From: Eucommia ulmoides
Lineage: Eukaryota > Streptophyta > Magnoliopsida > Garryales > Eucommiaceae
Direction: 5' to 3'
NCBI GenBank assembly: GCA_016647705.1
Contig: CM028328.1
Coordinates: 7,078,114-7,142,113 of the forward strand
Length of the DNA stretch: 64,000 nucleotides
Part shown: positions 60,209-64,000 of the stretch, piece by piece
Layout: each line of letters starts with the position of its first letter
Position numbering within the stretch: the stretch's first letter is position 1
Made by a program: the position numbers and the translations under genes
The notes under the pieces: generated by a model
Databases searched by the model: none
The model's input: only the letters and a program-made list of their open reading frames with translations
Told to the model about the DNA's origin: nothing

Positions 60209-63200
60209 GATCTATATATTTTTTTTTCGCTCATCGGCACTTAGCCTGGCATACCAATTTCTCTTGTACATTTGGCATAATGACATTACAATTCCTACCA
60301 GCAGTTTGATAATATAATGCATATATGTTGATAATACTTTAGTAGTCAACAAACAACACATCACCACATTAGGAAGAAAAGTAAGCTTTTAAACTTAGAA
60401 TTGACAACTAAGCATGATTTTCAAGTTCCAATCCTCCGGTAGTCACACTTCCATGAAAAAGGGATATATTTTCTGTTCAAGTAATAAAAAGTTGACGTTC
60501 TAAGATTTCAATCCTACAGTTTGCAAGTTGTTTATTTCTTAAGATTCTACTACATGTCTATGTAGAATCTTTTTGAAGTCATCTAATACTGATGAACTTC
60601 AGTAACTAAAAATACTTGGATGGTAAAGGTACGTTCTTAAACTCAATGCATTAAAAATGAACTTCCATTTTGCTACAATTGGAATTAAAGTTGTGATACT
60701 AAAATTATACAATTAATTGTTGGCAGCTCAATTATCACAATTAAGAATATAACATGAAGTGGCCAAAACCATCCAAAACACGATATAACATTTTAGAGAG
60801 AGAACCTCCACACGCTTACAAGGATGGTGAAGACTTGTACAAATTGTGTGTTTCATTGCTCATGGTTATATTTAAGAAACATTAGAAAACAAATTTAGGG
60901 TTACTATATTAGCTAACACTTTAGGAAAGACATCTTATTCTCATTTGGTTGCTTTCTTATTGGTCCTAATTATTTAATTAATTTATCCCTTATCAAGATC
61001 CCCCTAAAATATGACAGCTAAGAAAAGGTTAAACCCTAGAATTAGGCATTTGTTTAAAATTAAAAGAAGTAACTTATAGAGGAAAATATGAATAAAGAAT
61101 GATGGAAACTAAACAAGGAAGACAGTAAGAGGTGACAACTGGAATTCCAAATCCAAAACCATCCAAAACACAATATAACATTTGAGAGAGAGAATCTCCA
61201 CACACTTACAATGTTGGTTAAGACTTGTACATAATAGGAATACAGGATTTAAGCAAGATAAGAAGTTGTGCGTCCATATAATTAAGATGAGAGAGACTCC
61301 ATTCATATGTCATTGATAAAATAAAGGTGTTCCAATTTATATAAGAGGTCACCAAAGAAAGATATATTGCACGAATTTATAGATCAAGAACATACAGAGA
61401 GAGGAAAAAAATTACCTAAAATGCCTTCTATAGATTTTTTTTTTTTAAGTTTTATTTAGCAATAGGAGTTCAAGAAATTTGAAGTATTGAATCTTGGAGT
61501 CCCCTCATCATAATGATATGAAAGAGAGAAATACTGCACAGATTTATAGATCAAGAACAGACGAAGAGGGGATTTTTTTTTTTTTGCCTAAAATGCCTTT
61601 TATAGATTTTTTTAAGTTTTATTTAGCAGTAGGAGTTCAAGAAATTTTAAGGATTCAACTATGTACATGCTTTTCTTTGGGGATAGAGAGACTATGCCAT
61701 TTGATATTTTTTTTTTTTATTGATATATTGGAAGAAATATTTTCTCTTAATTCCTTCATTACATGGGTATCGATCACGGCATCGGGGCCTTTTTCAATAA
61801 GTGAATTAACAAATGAAGTAAAATATTATGTCTTTTTTTTTTTTTTTCCAAATTTTGTTGATGTGGTTTCGTCTTTGTGTTGAAAGTTTTTTTCAAGTCG
61901 TACTTGGAGGAAGTATTTCATGTTGATTAGTTTGATAAGGATTTTTTTTTTTTTTTTACAGTTTTAGTTAGCAATAGGCATTCAAGAAATTTTAAATATT
62001 GAATTTTAAAATCCACTTATCTTAATGATATCAATCACCCAAACACAAACTAATAATATACAGTTCGTAATTGTTATTGGCGATTAGAATATTTTGCCAC
62101 TCGCCATGTGTGTATGTGTGTCTCTATGAGTTTATTCTTATTTATCTTTTTTTTTTTTTTTTTTTTTTTTACAGTGCAACCATATGTACAAACTGTGTGT
62201 TTCATTGCTTATGGTTATATTCAAGGAAGACAGTAAGAGGTGGCAAGTGGAATTCCAAATCCATTTCCAATTCAATGCTATCAAAATTCTATCTCAGGCG
62301 CTCTATAACTTATAATGATTTTTTTTTTGGTATTGCTTCTTGGTGTAAATGAATTTGCCATTGTTATTGTGTTTTATTAAAGTAAATACGAATATGAATA
62401 TAAATTTTGGGATAAATATCCATTTTATTTTTTAAAGTGAAATGAAGTTGGTAGTTGGTCTGTCATTATGTGCTTCGATATGCATCATTATTGGTATAGT
62501 TTGTAGCTATAATTGTTAGATAATGGTGGTGGCCCTTTGGCGTTATGATAGCATCCCCCTTTTGTTGGGCTCCATTAGAAGGATTCATGCCTTGAGCGGG
62601 GGAGAGGAGAGAAGAAATTTAGTTTCATATGTGTAAGCAGTATATGGACATTAAAGATCCTTCTCATATTACTCAATTTCTATATGCCTATTTCCTCCAT
62701 AATTTTAGATCCACTATATGTGGCTACCTCAGTTCATTACTTCCATGTTTGAGATATTCTTCCCTAATAATACCAAACTATATTACATTACTTATGCTGA
62801 ATCAAGCTGAACGTGCTGTTCGTGTATTAGCTATTCATTGATTATTTCATTAGTTAATGAGTGTGTTCAACTTAGGCAAATCGTCAAGCAGGTGGTGTGC
62901 AACTAAAACGAAAGGTTTAAAACATGTTATGTGCAAGTCAATTTCGTCTAAGTGAAATGCCACTATTTTTAAACAAGTATTGGTTCATGTAAGATGAGAT
63001 TGAATTAAGTTTGCATATGTTTTAAGACAATCTTCTTTGACAATATGTTGGTCAAAATAATCATCTTTGTTGATGCATAAATTGAATTCATACATTCCAT
63101 ATTCATGATCAAGTAATGACAGTTTTGAGGTTCAATGTGAAGCTGTTTTTGCATAGTAGCATTTAATGCCTGCAAAACGCATGCTCAAGAATTAGGAGGA

Positions 63201-64000
63201 GCAAGCTTTGAATCCCACCTGTTTGACGAAATGCTTGCACTTGGATATACTCACACGTCTCACATATTAATCAGAAATGGGAAAACTACAATACGATTCC
63301 CACTCGAAATGGTTGGAGAAGAGAACGTTTTTGAATGGAAGCATTTCGACTGGGATCCAGGTGGTATTCAATGATTAGTTTGTCGGTTAATGAGTGTGGG
63401 AAACCATAGTTAAATTGTGGAATAGGTGGTGTGCATCTCAAAAGAAAGGTTTAAAACCTATACGCAGATGAATGATCCAAGGAATTGGTCATATAGAATA
63501 GAATATAGTTAATGAGACCATAGGCCAACCATCGAACAGATGTTGTGCAACTCGGGGGAAAAAAGTTCAAAACATGTTGTGTGCAGATCAGGTATTCAAG
63601 AAATAGGTCATGTAGTACATACTAAATTCAGAAAGCATGTGGGGCAGAAGGGAAAGTCGCAAGAAAAGGGAAGAGGTAGAGACGAAGTTATCTTTGTTTC
63701 TCAGTGACTATCAACGAATTGTGGCATAATTTCTGTGATGGAAGCAATGTTGTTCAATGTAGGGTGCATCAAACTCGGCGGATGTTGGAGGAAGAAGAGT
63801 GGCGAAGATGAATTTGGGGTTGTGGAAGAGGGTTGTGACTATACGCGCGATTTGGTGCCGTTTGATTTGGGTTCTCTTGGTGTCGAAGGGTAGTGGCATG
63901 ACCGACACGTGTATTATGTTTGCAAGAGTGGTGTCTGGCAGGTATAATTTGCAAGGGCATAATGGGTATTCCAAAATTGTTCCAAAACAACAATCGTTTT
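60209..64000 (-). other. Noncoding 5' region of Helitron copy B
   Basis: Matches 21907-25727 of copy A, including the internal repeats and poly-T tracts, the latter differing in length between copies. No gene recognised. It runs off the window. Confidence 0.75.

Larger units (their letters stand above)
54581..64000 (-). mobile_element. Helitron copy B: truncated second copy of the 5' half
   Basis: From 54581 ('gatgggtttgcacc') to the window end, sequence tracks copy A from 16346 to 25727 in the same orientation, with only scattered differences and small indels. The helicase half and everything downstream (captured exons, RPA genes, CTAGT end) are missing; the sequence left of 54581 is unrelated to copy A. 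The right end lies beyond the window. In copy A the putative 5' TC terminus is 16-25 bases past the matching point. Confidence 0.85.

Overview
This window is nuclear DNA from a eudicot plant. The evidence is GT-AG introns, a complete 1-aminocyclopropane-1-carboxylate (ACC) oxidase gene, gene remnants that match plant families, AT-rich spacers, and dense plant-type transposons (Helitron, Mutator-like, LTR, LINE, SINE-like). I cannot name the species. Only one gene looks intact: ACC oxidase, with four exons between 42791 and 44890 on the + strand. It encodes 320 residues and keeps every iron and ascorbate/bicarbonate residue I checked.

Layout. 1-4.6 kb: a dispersed-repeat fragment, a decayed pepsin-like aspartic protease, and a 1.54-kb Mutator-like element (about 125-bp TIRs, near-perfect 9-bp target duplication) carrying an NF-YB fragment. 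4.66-25.75 kb: what I read as one composite Helitron of about 21 kb on the minus strand. From its 5' end it holds a long noncoding leader, a Rep/helicase gene broken by a 2.87-kb solo LTR, captured exons (including a UBX-protein/2-oxoglutarate-dioxygenase fusion), a small opposing Helitron, an RPA1-like gene, a deletion derivative of that gene, and a CTAGT terminus. 26.2-26.9 kb: a 5'-truncated LINE. 27.2-34.3 kb: a Ty3/gypsy-type element whose gag is joined to the extreme pol C-terminus and is itself interrupted by another solo LTR. 34.9-35.6 kb: a truncated dynamin-related pseudogene. 37-41.4 kb: a Helitron 3' end, an array of a 16-bp palindrome, an AT microsatellite and a foldback element. 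42.7-44.9 kb: ACC oxidase. 45-48.8 kb: spacer with a SINE-like element. 48.9-52.0 kb: a four-exon UBTD/DC-UbP-like pseudogene. 52.9-53.6 kb: a copy of the retroelement/host junction at 34 kb. 54.6-64 kb: a second, truncated copy of the Helitron 5' half, in the same orientation as the first.

The strongest story is historical rather than biochemical. The two Helitron copies share the same disabling stop and the same solo-LTR insertion, so both events predate the duplication. The right end of copy B should lie only about 16-25 bases beyond the window; that boundary would tell Helitron transposition from segmental duplication. I found no tRNA, rRNA or CRISPR array, and no undescribed defence or enzymatic system that I can support. 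All coordinates, splice sites and reading frames were worked out by eye; family assignments rest on recognised motifs, not on searches.
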